A stretch of 64,000 nt of DNA from Thelephora terrestris (GCA_015956445.1 WIUZ02000018.1:248001-312000), one strand, 5' to 3'. Shown: positions 33,031-44,625, counted from the stretch's first letter. Made by a program: numbers and translations. Notes: a model not told the origin generated them from the sequence alone.

Positions 33031-33925
33031 TCAAACAAGGACAAAAGGATCTACATCACAAGCACAGTCCTGATCAAACGGACAACAATGTGCGAAATGG
33101 TGAGGGTTGTGCACACTCTGAGGACAATACGAGTATGCTCGTGTTACCGGATCCTGCCAACACTCCCTACACCCCAACACGTCATGAAAAAAACTCTCAT
33201 GCATCTCCCTCTTCACGTCCGTCAACGCCGCGCTCACTAATGCGAACCCATAGCGGTCCTGGAGACCCGCTACCTCCACCTTCAACTTCATCCGGACCTG
33301 TCGTGACTTGTCGGAGGGACGACAACGTTGTCCAGTACGAGCAATCGGACTTTTGCGACTCTTCTTCTGGGTCCTCTCCACCATCTGACGACGAGGGACA
33401 GGACTCCAGGGAGGGGATTGAGGGAGAGGGACTCCCTGGTCTTGAAGGCGGCGGAGGGACGACGGGGGAGTGGGGAGTTGCATTGGTGCAATAGGCTCCA
33501 TGACACCTGTGACCAAAGTATCGGAGGAGAGACTCCTGGAAAGGTTTCCAATGTTCCAAGGCAAAGTGAGAAAAGTCTTCGTTGAGACTGTTAACAACCA
33601 CATACATGACGTCCATCCTCTTCTCCAACTTCAAAATACGATCCTCCCTCTCTTGCTCCATCGCATCCTGCATGGGAGTGACTCCAGGAGCCCACCTTCG
33701 AGTTCGGTTGGGATCTTCATACCCAGCTTGTTCCCAAAACTCGGCAGGAGCATTGTGAGCGGTCAGGAAGTCGATCGCCACCTGATTATCGTGAGCAATG
33801 TTGGCGGGGGTGTCGTATAAGTGTTGCTCCACGTCGAAGGGAGCGTCCATCTCAAAGGACGGAGAGAGATCGAAAGGGGTGGCGGCGGCGTTGAGCAAAG
33901 CATTGTTGGCAGCGTAAGCAGACAT
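33031..33925 (-). CDS. Family D leftward coiled-coil/Cys-rich protein gene (D1)
   Basis: Starts at ATG 33925 (MSAYAANNALLNAAATPFDL). The first frame runs to 33197 and includes APAEFWEQAGYEDPNRTRRW, a coiled coil (MEQEREDRILKLEKRMDVMY), then RYFGHRCHGAYC and an acidic Ser/Pro tail. A second minus-strand frame ending at 33031 is Cys-rich (GCRECWQDP, SYCPQSVHNPHHFAHCCPF) and is kept almost unchanged in D2 while the DNA has diverged, so it is probably a final exon. The CHGAYC motif recalls the CNC and CHC motifs of the B and A genes. Function unknown. Confidence 0.55.
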
Positions 33926-34527
33926 GGTATAGATCTGGTTGAGGAGGAGAGTGGTAGTAGTAATTGTGGGAAGGGAAAAGAGGCGATGAGAGGAAAAGAC
34001 CAATAATCCCCCTGGATTATATACGTCTGACTCAATAAGATACCAAAAGGGGAAAACAATAAATCATCATCCATTTTAACTCCGACTAGGATAAACGAAC
34101 CCTTAACCCCAATCATGATCCCATCAATTCCAGAGAAATCCCCATCACACTTCTATTGATCCCATGAAACGAGAGAAATCCCCACCGATCAAGAGAAATC
34201 CCCATCAGACTTTAAAAATGACTCATTCGCTATTGTCCCCTTACTTTGTACTCGATACTGGTTGTACTAAGTTCCACTTTTCTGACTCATCTACCCTACC
34301 CTAAAGTACGCACAGACCATGTTGACCCCTGTTTGGTTCGTTGTAGGATTATGACTCCTGTAGAGGATTGGGTATATAAGGAAGAGCGTTCGCTCCTTTC
34401 TTTTCCCCCATTCTCAATCTCTTCTGTACTCCTCTACTCATAACCTGAATAAACAAAGTAAGCTAAGGAATCCTCCTTACGCCTTACTACTTCTGACTCA
34501 TTCTAGCAGGAAATCTCCTGCCAGTGT
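33926..34527. promoter_or_regulatory. Bidirectional promoter of family D (D1)
   Basis: The leftward TATA (TATATAAT on the minus strand, 34016-34023) and the rightward TATA (TATATAAG, 34373-34380) lie about 350 bp apart. Between them at about 34130-34205 the word gagaaatccccatc is repeated several times, a possible activator site. D2 has the same arrangement, with TATATAAG at 51873-51880 and the repeats at about 51640-51710. Confidence 0.6.
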
Positions 34528-35151
34528 ATGTTCAGTGCCCCAAACCCCTTTCCCTCTAACAGTCCAGTTCAACGCCCTACCGTCCCTGACGCCAGGAGAT
34601 CTATCTGGGAGTATAAACTCATCAGGAGTCTCCAAGTAAATCGAACTGCCGGTTTACTCACCCACTTCCCTTACTATCGCCCCTTTGCAGCCCTCGACGC
34701 CGGAGTCACGACCCCCCCTTTCCTCTTAGGGGCAGATCACCAGTTCCTTTGGAACTCCGACTTTACTGAGAGCGTCCTAGCGACTGTCTACTTCAGTATA
34801 AGTCCCGCCTTCTACTTCCCTAACCCACACGTTCATCTTACTACTAATATCCATACTCATTCCCCTGCTATCATCGTTCTTTGGTGGGAAGTGCCAACTG
34901 AATTACCTTATTCGGTCATAGAATATCTCGTCAACTTCGAACGTCTTAGCGATCAAGACTTCGACCCGTTCGTACAACAACTAAGCCAGTTTTGTCAAGA
35001 CTACCATTCGCCGGTCCACCCTTACCAAACAGAGTCACCTCTCTCTCTTGACATCCCTCCCCCTCTCACCTCTACCCCCGGTACTCCCCTCAAGCCTCGA
35101 CCAGACACCCCTCACCCGTCTGCTAATCCTCTAGCGCCCCACAAACAGTAA
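34528..35151 (+). CDS. Family D rightward 207-aa protein (D1)
   Basis: A single-exon frame of 207 codons starting MFSAPNPFPSNSP and ending just before the element terminus. The core is hydrophobic and aromatic (TAGLLTHFPYYRPFAALD, TESVLATVYFSISPAFYF, HSPAIIVLWWE); the C-terminus is proline-rich. Its partner in D2 has the same length, with about 27 amino acid differences and many silent ones. There is no signal peptide and no recognised domain. Conservation in length and core suggests a real protein. Confidence 0.7.
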   Translation: MFSAPNPFPSNSPVQRPTVPDARRSIWEYKLIRSLQVNRTAGLLTHFPYYRPFAALDAGVTTPPFLLGADHQFLWNSDFTESVLATVYFSISPAFYFPNPHVHLTTNIHTHSPAIIVLWWEVPTELPYSVIEYLVNFERLSDQDFDPFVQQLSQFCQDYHSPVHPYQTESPLSLDIPPPLTSTPGTPLKPRPDTPHPSANPLAPHKQ

Positions 35152-35176
35152 GCAGGCCCACAACCCTGACACACAA

Positions 35177-35840
35177 ACCCTTCTATCCCATATCTTGCCC
35201 ATCTTGGCTTGGACAATAATGTTTGGTCACTTGGGTGGTCTAGCTCCAACAGAGCTCAAGGATTGGGAGCAATCATGCATCTTTTTAGGAAATTCATATA
35301 CAACATATGTTTGAAAAAGCCATGTGAAATACTTGGTGTAGATTGTGGGGTGAATGGGAAGGATATATGCTCATGTGACTCACAACATGAATCAGTATTA
35401 AAACATATACAATTCCAGAAAAGCACAGCAGGATAGGAAAAAACAAAGATGCCAACAATGAAATTTGGTTGGCAATTGTGAAGTACATACAAAATAGAGC
35501 ACCTTTACAATGAGCTTTCACAAGTAGCCTCAGATCATTTACAATCAAGAACTACTGGGTAATACTCTATTGTGGGGCCCTTTAAACAACAACATAAACA
35601 TAACCTAGCCATTATTAGTGATTTTTAACAGTTCCAGCCCAATTACTTGTTGGAATTCTTGTGCAAGGTTGGAGATACCAGTGATTAAAGAAGAAGGATG
35701 CAAAAGCATCCTCAAACGGAAAGAGCCCAGGAGCCATTGGCTCTTTTTCTCAATTATCCTCAAAGATCTAAATGAAAAATTAGCTCAACTCTGCAAAATT
35801 GTAAAAATATGATACAGACTGTGTCAAACCCATGTCAATG
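35177..35840. other. AT-rich stretch downstream of NLR gene 1, no gene seen
   Basis: No WD40-like, ankyrin or TPR repeat can be read on the minus strand, where the C-terminal sensor of the NLR gene would be expected. It may hold a last short exon or decayed sequence. Confidence 0.4.
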
Positions 35841-38816
35841 TTAGGAGTGACCTAACCAAGATGCTGAGTACCAAGGAACTGAACAATAGTGATAAAAACC
35901 TTCACACACCTTTATCAGCCACAAGATTGCTACATTCAATGCATTCACTGCCACACTAGGAGAGATCATCGCTGCCCAGAAAAGAAACTTCTGCTTCAAG
36001 AAATGGGATAGAGCAGAAAGTACATCCGCAGTTGGGTACTTTGATGTAGCAAGGTGCTGATACCATGAACTGTGCGCATACACAAGAGCTTTATAAACAT
36101 CACTCTTCTCAATCCTCTTTTCCAGTTCATCGAGCTCTGCAGGAGGAAGATCACTGGAGATCAACCAACCATTCTTCTCTGGAAACTCATCCAAGAGCTT
36201 TATGCAGTGAAGAGCAAGTTTGATGTGATGATCAGGTGATATGGAGAACCGGGTGTCAACACAGCGAGTGGGATTCATAATGAAGTCAGGAAAGGACTTG
36301 TGGAATGGTTGGACAGGTTTTTTGGAGTCGTCATGCAGTACCAGTAATGATTGGATTGACTCAAGGATAGACAGGACCTCATTGCACTCAAAGCCCAGTA
36401 TTGCAGAGATCATAGTTGGTGAGAGAGGGTTATAGGCAAGGATCACAGTGCACAGTACAGATTGGATCATCTCATGGTCTTCAGCACTGTATCTATTGAA
36501 GGCCTCCTTGAGTATTGACAGATAGAGGGAATCTAGGCTGGCATATGGCTTCAATTCTACCCCCCCTTCATAGACTGTGCTCTCTGGAGATGCCATAATG
36601 GCATTGAGTTGGTGTGAAGGAGATCTGAACCCATGGTCAAGGAACTTTACTGTTGCAACAGCATAAACAAATAAACCAGCTGCTCTCTGACACAATGAGT
36701 TGAGCTGCTCATCTGTTGGCCAACCCTTGATTCCATTACATTTGGGTGATAGCCTGGATAGCTCATGCTCAAAGAAGAGATGGATGTCGCTGTCAACTGT
36801 GTGACGGTCCACCATGTGGAGAAGGAATGTTTTCTTGCAAAGTTCTAGTTCCAAGTCACTGAACCCAGCCACAATATCTTTTTCTGGTCGACTGGTGATG
36901 AAGAACTTGACTCCAGGAATCTCAGAGACTGACTCCCCCAGTGCACGAAGGAAGGCAGACTGTGGGTATTCACCCTTACATTCATCAAGTGCATCAACTA
37001 ATACCACAGTGGAAATTCTTGCGGAAAGCAGAGGTTCGACAATCAAACTCTGCATCTGGGCTTGAAGCGACTCGCCCACAATGTCTGGATTGGATTGTAG
37101 GAGAGGAACAAGGGAGGACCGGAAGGATGGGTAGTTTTGAGCAAGTTGAAATGCCAATGTGGGAAAGATGAGCTGGAGGTCGCTTCGATCTGCAATGTCT
37201 CTTGAGCAGAAGAATGATGCCCCAAGGTGGCCATTGGCACAAACTCGTTCTGCAATGGTTTGTGCAATGGTTGACTTCCCTGTCCCAGCAAGCCCATTGA
37301 GCCAGTACACACATGGCTCTTCAAAATCTTCGGCCCACTGTTCAATCTCATCCAACACACTTTCACGTGTCCCCTTCAGGCAATTGGCACGGTTTCCATG
37401 CTTATATCCAGCAAATTTAGCACGGTGACAGTGATTCAGCACTTTCCATTCATCTACCAACCCATGAGCACAAATCAAGAGGAAGTAGAAACCTAGCTGA
37501 CCTGATGTCTGTGCCATTTGGTCAGCTATTGACACAAGGTTGGGAAAAGAAATGAGTGGCTCACAATCAATTCACGGTTCTGCTTGTATATCATTTCCTG
37601 CTGAGCCAGCTGGAAACCGGTTCAATATTCCATCCTGAGGACAACTGGGCAATCAAAACCAACCTGGTACTTTAAGACAGCATCCTTGATACCCTCCGCA
37701 AGTTCGCACACGGCATATACATCTTCAGGATTTTCCTGGTATCCGACCACACTGGATCGCTCGGAAATTGACTGTAATTCATCCTTCATTCCCTCGAGAT
37801 CCCTTGGATAGCAGCAGTCAATGTGGGGAGTCGTTCATCGTGAATGGCTGAGACATACTCAAACAGGGTTAAACTCTGTTTGGATGCACCTTCGCACAAA
37901 GTCCCGCCCTCGACGCTGAGTCTACCCAACCTTGCAATGGCAGAGTCTATCTTCACCGCCACCTTCGGCTGTCAACATATCAGTGGGTGTAACATCTTGC
38001 GTGCGTGTCACCGTACCTCCCGCGATTTCGAAAAAGTTTCGAGGGAAAACTTGATTCAATCGGACGTTCGTCAGTCCCAGTGGTGAAGACTGTAGGAGAG
38101 GACTTACAGCCAACTTTTTGACCTGGTTGTACATAGCCTGTTGTTGCAAAAACTATCTCAAGCAAGTCAACTCAGCCCGACCGATATCTATCAGGGTATT
38201 ACGGACCTGGTACATGACAAGGGCCTGCCGAAGTCTTTCGACGAGCTTGACGACCTTTCCGGAATCTTGTTTGTGGTCTGCGAGCCGGGCTTCCACCCCT
38301 TTTTTTGCCAGTGCTTCGGATTGTCTCCCGATTTCGTTCAACTCCCTGGCGCAGAGGATTAGGTCGAGCGGGCAAGGCGGTACACAAATAGGACACAAAC
38401 CGAATCAATTGTTCATCTCTCATTGCGCCCTCGGGATCGTCGTCGGCGCTGGCCGCCGGAACATTTTCCTTCAACTTGAGGACCCATGTAATAAGATCTC
38501 CGAGTTTCTCTTCGACATCCTTGCTGTCCTGGGGCAGATGCGTCAGCGAGATCGTGGAACGATCCAATGGGATCGTACTTCGCAGAGCTTCATGAGCGCA
38601 CTGATGCCTCCCAGGCATGCCTTTAGAGGAGGACAAATAACTGCACACTCGTTCACGATGTCAAGTATCATCTTCGTCGCATCGATCAGTCGCTGTTTCG
38701 TGGCTGCGGAAACTCATGAGCTTGCGAATGGTATGACAGGCCTGTTTCGTACATGAATTCGGTCCATCTTTTTCCACAGTGTCCGCTGGGCGCGATTTGC
38801 GTAGAAGGTTGGGCAT
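35841..38816 (-). CDS. NACHT-domain NLR-like protein, gene 1
   Basis: A STAND NTPase of the fungal NLR type, thought to act in non-self recognition and programmed cell death. The long exon (35841-37535) carries Walker A in WLNGLAGTGKSTIAQ, Walker B in STVVLVDALDEC, and the sensor stretch VKFFITSRPE. Upstream exons can be read with short introns: exon 1 from ATG 38816 (MPNLLRKSRPADTVEKDGPN), then TKQRLIDATKMILDIV with CPPLKACLGGISALMKL, then DSKDVEEKLGDLITWVLKLK, then ELNEIGRQSEALAKKG. These form the helical N-terminal domain usual in Agaricomycete NACHT proteins. No C-terminal WD40 or other repeats follow; the frame ends soon after NALNVAILWL. The gene is either a short form or has lost its sensor part. 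Its exact 3' end is uncertain. Confidence 0.8.
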
Positions 38817-40478
38817 CGTTGAAAGTTTTCAGCGGGATGTAAAGCTAGGCTCGTTGTCGTTTTCTGCAAGCTTGAGGCGCCCAAATCCATGCGGACGCGC
38901 GGCCTCGCTCCCATGCGCTCCAACAGACGCTTGGGATGGGCCGGGTTCGGTCCGATGCCCTCGTTCTGCAGATTGCCACGAGACTAATCTTGTCGCATAG
39001 CAAGGGCTTCAGAGGTGAGTTCCAGTATGAGCTCAGACACTCGTCCCTCCGCATCATTGCGCGTAATCGTCGACACTGTTTATTTTTACAACGACCCTGA
39101 AGTGATGACGTTCAGATGATTTACTGAGAGAACAGAACCCCAGTAACTTGACATAGGAGAGGCCACCTTCCCACGCAACGGTTGTCCCCTGAGCCAGTTC
39201 CTCGGAATTTTCCCGTCATTTCTTTGGTATTTTTGCAACATATCCCCTCCGGAAAACGAGATAGATCGATACATTTTAGCACCCGCCGTGCCAAACACGA
39301 AAACGAGCACTATTTTTAGAGATGCCACTGAGTGGCATGTCGATGGCAGAGAGCTAGAGACGACTTGTGCACGCCCGCGTTCCAAAGCGTTCGAGACAGA
39401 TGGGAGAACGAGAGGAACGTTTGCATGGGGATAGGGGACCCCCCCCCCCCCCCATGAGTAGAAGGAGATAGTGTAACAAGGGCCGGCCCATTGATGGTAC
39501 GAAGCTGATGAACGGTTGATACTCGTCGATGAATTCTAGTGCCACAACACTCGCGTCCAAGTCAATATTTGAGGACTTGAGCTTTCTCTGTCAAAACAGG
39601 AGAGTGATTGGCGCACGAGTAAGACCACCTTTCCTATCCAAACTACCAGATCCATCCTGGCAAGAAGTAGATTCTTGGGTACCGTGCCGCTGGATTCGTT
39701 TGCCGCACCGAATAGTCCTCTTATGAATTCTAAGCCACGATTCGTTGTTGCCTTTGGATGAGCTCGAAATTTCGATTCCCTAGACAAAAGTACGTACAGC
39801 AAGCCTACCAGTTCAACGAAGGCAACTACATCAAGGCTAGGGTCAAAGCCATGACCCACTGCCAAGCTGACCAGAAGTGAAACCCCGATTCTATGCGTGG
39901 GATTCGTCGCAAGTCGGAACCCATAGCGAACAGGCGGAGTGAGTCACAGGTTACGATCGCGTGTACACCACCTGCTGCCACTGTGAGGCAATCGTACTCT
40001 TGCTGGAAGTCTGTGAGCCTCGATCGCTGTTACCGCATTACATTCGAGTGCGGTGGGGAATAGCCCCACCTCGTGTGGGATAGAAGGGTAGGCGATAATA
40101 ACCTAGTGGACGGCGCGGTCCGCTAGTAAATCCACTCACAGGACGGCTGCCCCCCAAGCAGTTTGAATCCCAACAAATTTGGAATAGACGGGTGTTGGAG
40201 TATCCGAGCCAGTTGTTCGCGTCGTAGCTTTTGAGAATGTCCGCACGGTGGGTCCGGTGACGGACTCAGATATCGGGCGTATCCCAAAACCAGTTTGGCC
40301 TAACGCAGCGGTCGGACGATTGGAAGGGGGTGGACTGCAAGAAGGAGTGGCAAGGAGCGGCGCATAAGAGTTGAGGCAACAAGAACGTGGATTTTTGCCG
40401 ACCGACGGCATCGATGAATCGGGTGTGCCTCGCTCACACCACCATGACACCCACATATTTCCGAACCAATCTGGTGGT
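38817..40478. other. Intergenic region, no gene recognised
   Basis: Several frames of up to 110 codons exist on both strands but none has a recognisable domain or a convincing intron plan. A C homopolymer of about 17 occurs near 39439-39455. Confidence 0.4.
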
Positions 40479-41320
40479 TTATCTCTGGGCTCCAGGTCTG
40501 GGGCTTTTTCCGAGAGACTCTACGATATCCTCCCAGTCACCGTGATGGTTCGCAGGATGGTTATCGCACACCGTTTCCACAATCGCCCCATCTCTGCGTT
40601 GCTTTCCGTTAAAGCTATCGGCGACTCTTCTCGTGTACGGTTCCTGCCTCTCCTTCCGCTGCACCGCGATACCGACTGAAGCTCTCCGTTCCCTGGCCCT
40701 ACCGAAAAAGGTCGGAATTGTCTGCGGGTGGTATGTGGATAAATTCATGCCGTTGGGTCGGGCGGAAGGAGCCATAGGGTTCTCTTCCCCACGCAACAAC
40801 GTCGTGGCACCCCCGACCGCAAGAATGCGACGCAGAGGGTTTCGTGATGGGAAGAGAAAGCTTGATTCTGTTGGGACAAAATTTAGATCGGGCAAGAGAT
40901 CGGGATTCGTGGAGTGTTAAACACGCTGGTAAACGGGATTCATTACGTGAAGAACGATAGATGGCGTGGCAGAGCATGGAATTTCCTGGGGATAGCAATG
41001 AGCTGCAACAGTGATAATGGACACGCCCTGCGGACGCGTTAAGCCAAAGAGCTCTGCAGCCCACCGATCACCGAGGCGCATAAAATCACCGAACAGGTTC
41101 ATAGGAGATCCCAGTGCACCACGCTCTCCCGGTTAAGTTGTTTATAAGCTGGTTTTCCGGGTTGCTGCGGTTCTGAGTTCGGTGATGATGGGGCGTCCGC
41201 ACTGGACGAGGGGGCATCAAGATGCAAGGGCTGTGATACAGATTGGGGGAAGGGAGATTGGGATCTTTGCTCAGGAATGGGCAGATGCGGGATAGAAATC
41301 GAGAGCGAGAGCGTCGACAT
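40479..41320 (-). pseudogene. Duplicated unknown gene, copy 1 (degenerate)
   Basis: Minus-strand sequence beginning MSTLSLSISIPHLPIPEQ at 41320 and including QLNRESVVHWDLL, then ELFGLTRPQGVSIITV further left. The same order of motifs appears in copy 2 (QLNRGNVVYSDLL near 46280-46310). Both contain stops relative to any one frame, so they look like decaying paralogues. No domain recognised. Confidence 0.4.
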
Positions 41321-41597
41321 GTTTTGTAACGGCTCGGAGGGTGCCCTCCTCTCTACTTAAAGTATGAGTATTCAGCCACGGATCGAGGTGATTTCAGTGC
41401 AACTCGGTGTGATAATCCGGCCAGGAAAGTACCTTACCCGTCTTGAGGATCCTGGAAGGGGCTTAGGGTGGTTGAGTTTTATCACCCGTAGACGGTACGG
41501 GAGGCGCAGTGTCTCCATTACAGGAAGAATGAGGTGGGATAGTGCTGTCGGAAGCGGTCCGCCCTCCCAACCGCATCTGCGAATCCGATGGTCTCGC

Positions 41598-42096
41598 TCA
41601 ACCTATGCTGTCCGAGGAATAGTGATGTTGGCACACAGAGCTCAAGCTAGACTTTCTCTCATGGGAAGCATTCCAGTTGCGTCGAGAGATGCTGGTGGGG
41701 TTTGAACGCTGTGAATTAGGCAAAGGGATCGGAACAATGAATGTGATTAGGCAGCTGGGAAGCAGGTGCAGATAACACGATTTGGACGTTGGTCGGGACG
41801 ACGAAAAGTACACGGGAACGTACTTGGCGGGTTGCGAGAACGTAATGCTGAGTCACGGGTGCATCTTCGTGTTCAATTGATTGTTGTCCGAAGGTTATTT
41901 TGATTGAGGAGAAGAAGGATTTGAGAACGGGTAGTTGCTGGAGGGTGATGCACCATCCCATCCACCAAGCTGGAAACTTGGCTTGCCGGAAGGTCTCATG
42001 AAAGACGCGTCGCTCTCGCCGTGAACGCGCCAATGAATCTGTTGGGGAAAAACTGTTCAGAAAGGCGCGATGATGACACAAGAAGTACGAAAGCAA
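41598..42096 (-). pseudogene. Degenerate copy of the single-pass membrane protein gene
   Basis: The sequence matches the cytoplasmic part of the intact gene at 46633-47604. Shared motifs include APVTQHYVLATRQVRSR (intact copy: ASVTQQYVSTTRQARS), an SSRPTS-type stretch and, at its 3' side, the end of the coding region. The N-terminal membrane segment is not present and the frame is interrupted. It belongs to the same duplicated block as 40479-41320. Confidence 0.55.
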
Positions 42097-42666
42097 GGCA
42101 GATTTAGGAAGAGCAGCATTTTCTACTCACTCGCATCGTTGCGTGTTCTCGTCGATTTTCATTTGATACCGATGAGGGGAACAGGCGAAATGGAGGCTGC
42201 TCGTCGTGGAGTCATTTTCGGAAAGCCGTGACGCGTAGAGTCAAGTTATAATAGTTCCCTGAGATAATGCGAGATTTGTACGGGGCAGGGTCACCTCGGA
42301 GATCAGAAGATGATTCGTGTATAGGAGTTAAGGGGACTTAATTTCATCCAACTCATTGACCACCCGACAGCGGTAGGGAACACCTCGCACCCTACTCCTT
42401 CCTTCCCCAAAAGTGTAGGTCGGTCAAGGCTCTTGCGCCGGTTCAATCTGCGGGACGTGAGTAGTAAATTTTATGTAAGGTACTGTAACCCGTCCCCATA
42501 TCTGGTCTGGTGACCTTGCAAGCGCCTATAGCATGCGAGCTTTTAAATGAACCTTCCATACGTCCCCTGAAGGGCCTGAAATCATGCACCTTCCCGCCTG
42601 GGTATAAGATCATCCACCCTACTCCTCGCTTCCTCCACTCTCACCTCTTCCTCCTCATTTTTCACC
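42097..42666. promoter_or_regulatory. Upstream region of the aldehyde dehydrogenase gene
   Basis: No coding signal. A pyrimidine-rich run (about 42620-42660, cctcctcgcttcctccactctcacc and similar) precedes the start codon, as usual for highly expressed basidiomycete genes. Confidence 0.35.
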
Positions 42667-44625
42667 ATGCCTGGCGTATTTACTCACCAGTTTGCAAATG
42701 AATCCTTCAATGGCCAGGTAAATATCAACACCGGCCTTTTCATCGACGGGCAGTGGGTCGATGGTTCCGGGGGATCCACCATCGAGTACGCCACCCTGCA
42801 CTCCACGACAACCGTTTCCTCACCAGATCACCCCCCTACTTAGTGTCCTCAACCCAACCAATGGCGAACTACTAGCCAAGGTCTCCGAAGGTACCGCCGA
42901 AGACGTCAATCTTGCCGTCGCCGCAGCTCAGAGGGCGTTCGACACCACCTGGGGTCACAACACCCCCGGATCCGTGCGTGGTATACTCCTCAACAAGCTC
43001 GCCGATAAGATGGAGTCTCAATACGATGCACTCTGCGCCGTCGAGGCTTTGGATAACGGTCTGGTGTCGTCATCCAATCTAATCTAATCCTACCACTGAC
43101 GACATCCGGAATTCGTCGGTACTGTTGCATAGGCAAGACTTTTCAGTGGGCCAAGAACGCCGACGTTCCTGCGTCTATTGCCACTATCAGATATTACGGT
43201 GGTTGGGCAGACAAGTTCCACGGCAAGACCATCGAGACCGACAAAAACAAGCTCGCCTACACTATCCACGAACCAATCGGTGTCGTCGGTCAAATCATCC
43301 CTTGGAACTTCCCTCGTAGGTCCCCTTCGCGAATTTTCTGCGATTTTCTCCCGCAATTGAACGGCGCCCTTCGATACTATCGTAGTCTTGATGTTGTGCT
43401 GGAAGATCGGTCCGGCTCTCGCCACCGGGAACGCTATCGTCATGAAGCCGTCCGAGTTCACTCCGTTGAGCGCTCTCATGATGGCCGAGATGATCCATCA
43501 GGTTGGCTTCCCGGCTGGTGCCTTCAACCTGGTCGTCGGATATGGAAGCACCGTCGGTCAAACGATCAGCGAGCACCCACTTATCGAGAAGGTCGCCTTC
43601 ACTGGCTCGACCGTCACCGGCAGAAAGATCATGGAAGCTGCCGCCAAGAGCAATCTCAAGAACGTCACTCTTGAACTTGGTGGGAAGAGCCCGAACATCA
43701 TCTTCAACGACGCGGATATCGACCAGGCCGTCAATTGGGCTGCCCACGGTGTCTAGTGAGCAGATCTGCCATCGCGATTCATCGAATGATGTTGATTGAG
43801 CTATCGGTTCAGCTGGAACCACGGCCAGTGTTGCTGTGCTGGTAGTCGCATCTTCGTCCAGTCTAAAATTTATCAAGAATTCCTTGAAAAGTTCACCAAG
43901 AAGGTCAAGTCGATCAAGGTCGGTGACCCCTTCGGCAAGGACACCAACCAGGGACCCCAAGTCTCTCAGCTCCAGTTCGATGTGCGTCAACCGAACTTCC
44001 TCTTTTCCGCTGTTGGAAATCTCATGAGATCACTCTAGCGTATCATGTCGTATATCGAGTCCGGGAAGGAGCAGGGCGCAAACATTCACCTCGGCGGTGG
44101 ACGTGTTGGAGACAAGGGTTACTACGTCGAGGTACGCTCCCCTCCTGACCCCCCTCTGTGTCGCATTTGAATTTGGACTCATCGGCTCGTACGATCCGTT
44201 TAGCCAACGATCTTCACGGGGACCAAGCCAGAGATGAAGATCGTTCAGGAGGAGATCTTCGGGCCCGTCGCTGTTGTCATCAAATTCGAGGACGAGGACG
44301 ATGTTGTCCGCCAGGCCAACGACACCCTTTACGGTCTTGCGGCTGCCGTCTTCTCCAAGGACATCGACCGTGCCTTGCAGACTGTTAACAAACTCAAGGC
44401 TGGAACCGTCTGGGTGAACTGTATCAACGTGTTAAACCACAACGTGCCGTTTGGTGGATTCAAGCAGAGCGGAAGTGCGTGGTCCTCTTCCTTTTGGTGA
44501 ACGTCTCCGAACTTTTCTCTGATAACCTTTGGCCTACAGTTGGTCGCGAGCTGGGAGAGTATGCTCTCAGCAACTACACCAACGTCAAGGCCGTACACGT
44601 CAACATCGGCCAAAAAATGTTCTGA
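42667..44625 (+). CDS. NAD(P)+-dependent aldehyde dehydrogenase
   Basis: Oxidises aldehydes to carboxylic acids (ALDH superfamily, class 1/2-like), probably cytosolic. Eight exons join in frame to 501 codons: 42667-42785, 42844-43058, 43133-43315, 43386-43755, 43813-43981, 44039-44131, 44204-44474 and 44540-44625, all with GT-AG introns of 57-74 bp. It starts [16 protein letters not shown]. Motifs in order: [11 protein letters not shown] (cofactor binding), [28 protein letters not shown], the general-base motif [10 protein letters not shown], the catalytic-cysteine motif [18 protein letters not shown], and [11 protein letters not shown] near the C-terminus. Length is typical of the family. 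It looks functional. It lies between the two copies of the duplicated block and is transcribed opposite to both. Confidence 0.95.

Larger units (their letters stand above)
32926..35171. mobile_element. Family D element, copy D1 (looks whole)
   Basis: A 2,246-bp element beginning TGTCACGAACGCGTGACA and ending CAACCCTGACA, with CACAA at 32921-32925 and 35172-35176. It carries two divergent genes: a coiled-coil gene leftward (start 33925) and a 207-codon gene rightward (34528-35151), with TATA boxes facing both ways between them. The first 18 bases can form a hairpin. No LTR pair and no transposase, integrase or reverse transcriptase. It looks whole. Confidence 0.82.

Noticed and set aside
32925-33494. 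Long plus-strand frame from the left end of D1, open also in D2
   Set aside because: Between D1 and D2 it accumulates many amino acid changes in 33060-33200, where the opposite strand frame is conserved. It is probably the shadow of the leftward gene.
356-35171. Helitron, Polinton or ordinary LTR retrotransposon as identity of families A to D
   Set aside because: There are no TC…CTRR ends and no Rep/helicase; no capsid, polymerase B or 6-bp duplication; and no LTR pair or pol gene in any copy. Solo LTRs remain possible and are discussed in the findings.
36241-37428. Plus-strand frames opposite NLR gene 1, and similar ones opposite NLR gene 2 and ALDH
   Set aside because: They are shadows of well-supported coding exons on the other strand.
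39439-39455. C homopolymer as a regulatory or recombination site
   Set aside because: It is a single tract without a partner or context. It may also be a sequencing-prone run.
43090-43990. Long minus-strand frames over the ALDH gene
   Set aside because: The plus strand gives an eight-exon, in-frame 501-codon ALDH with all motifs, so the minus frames are incidental.
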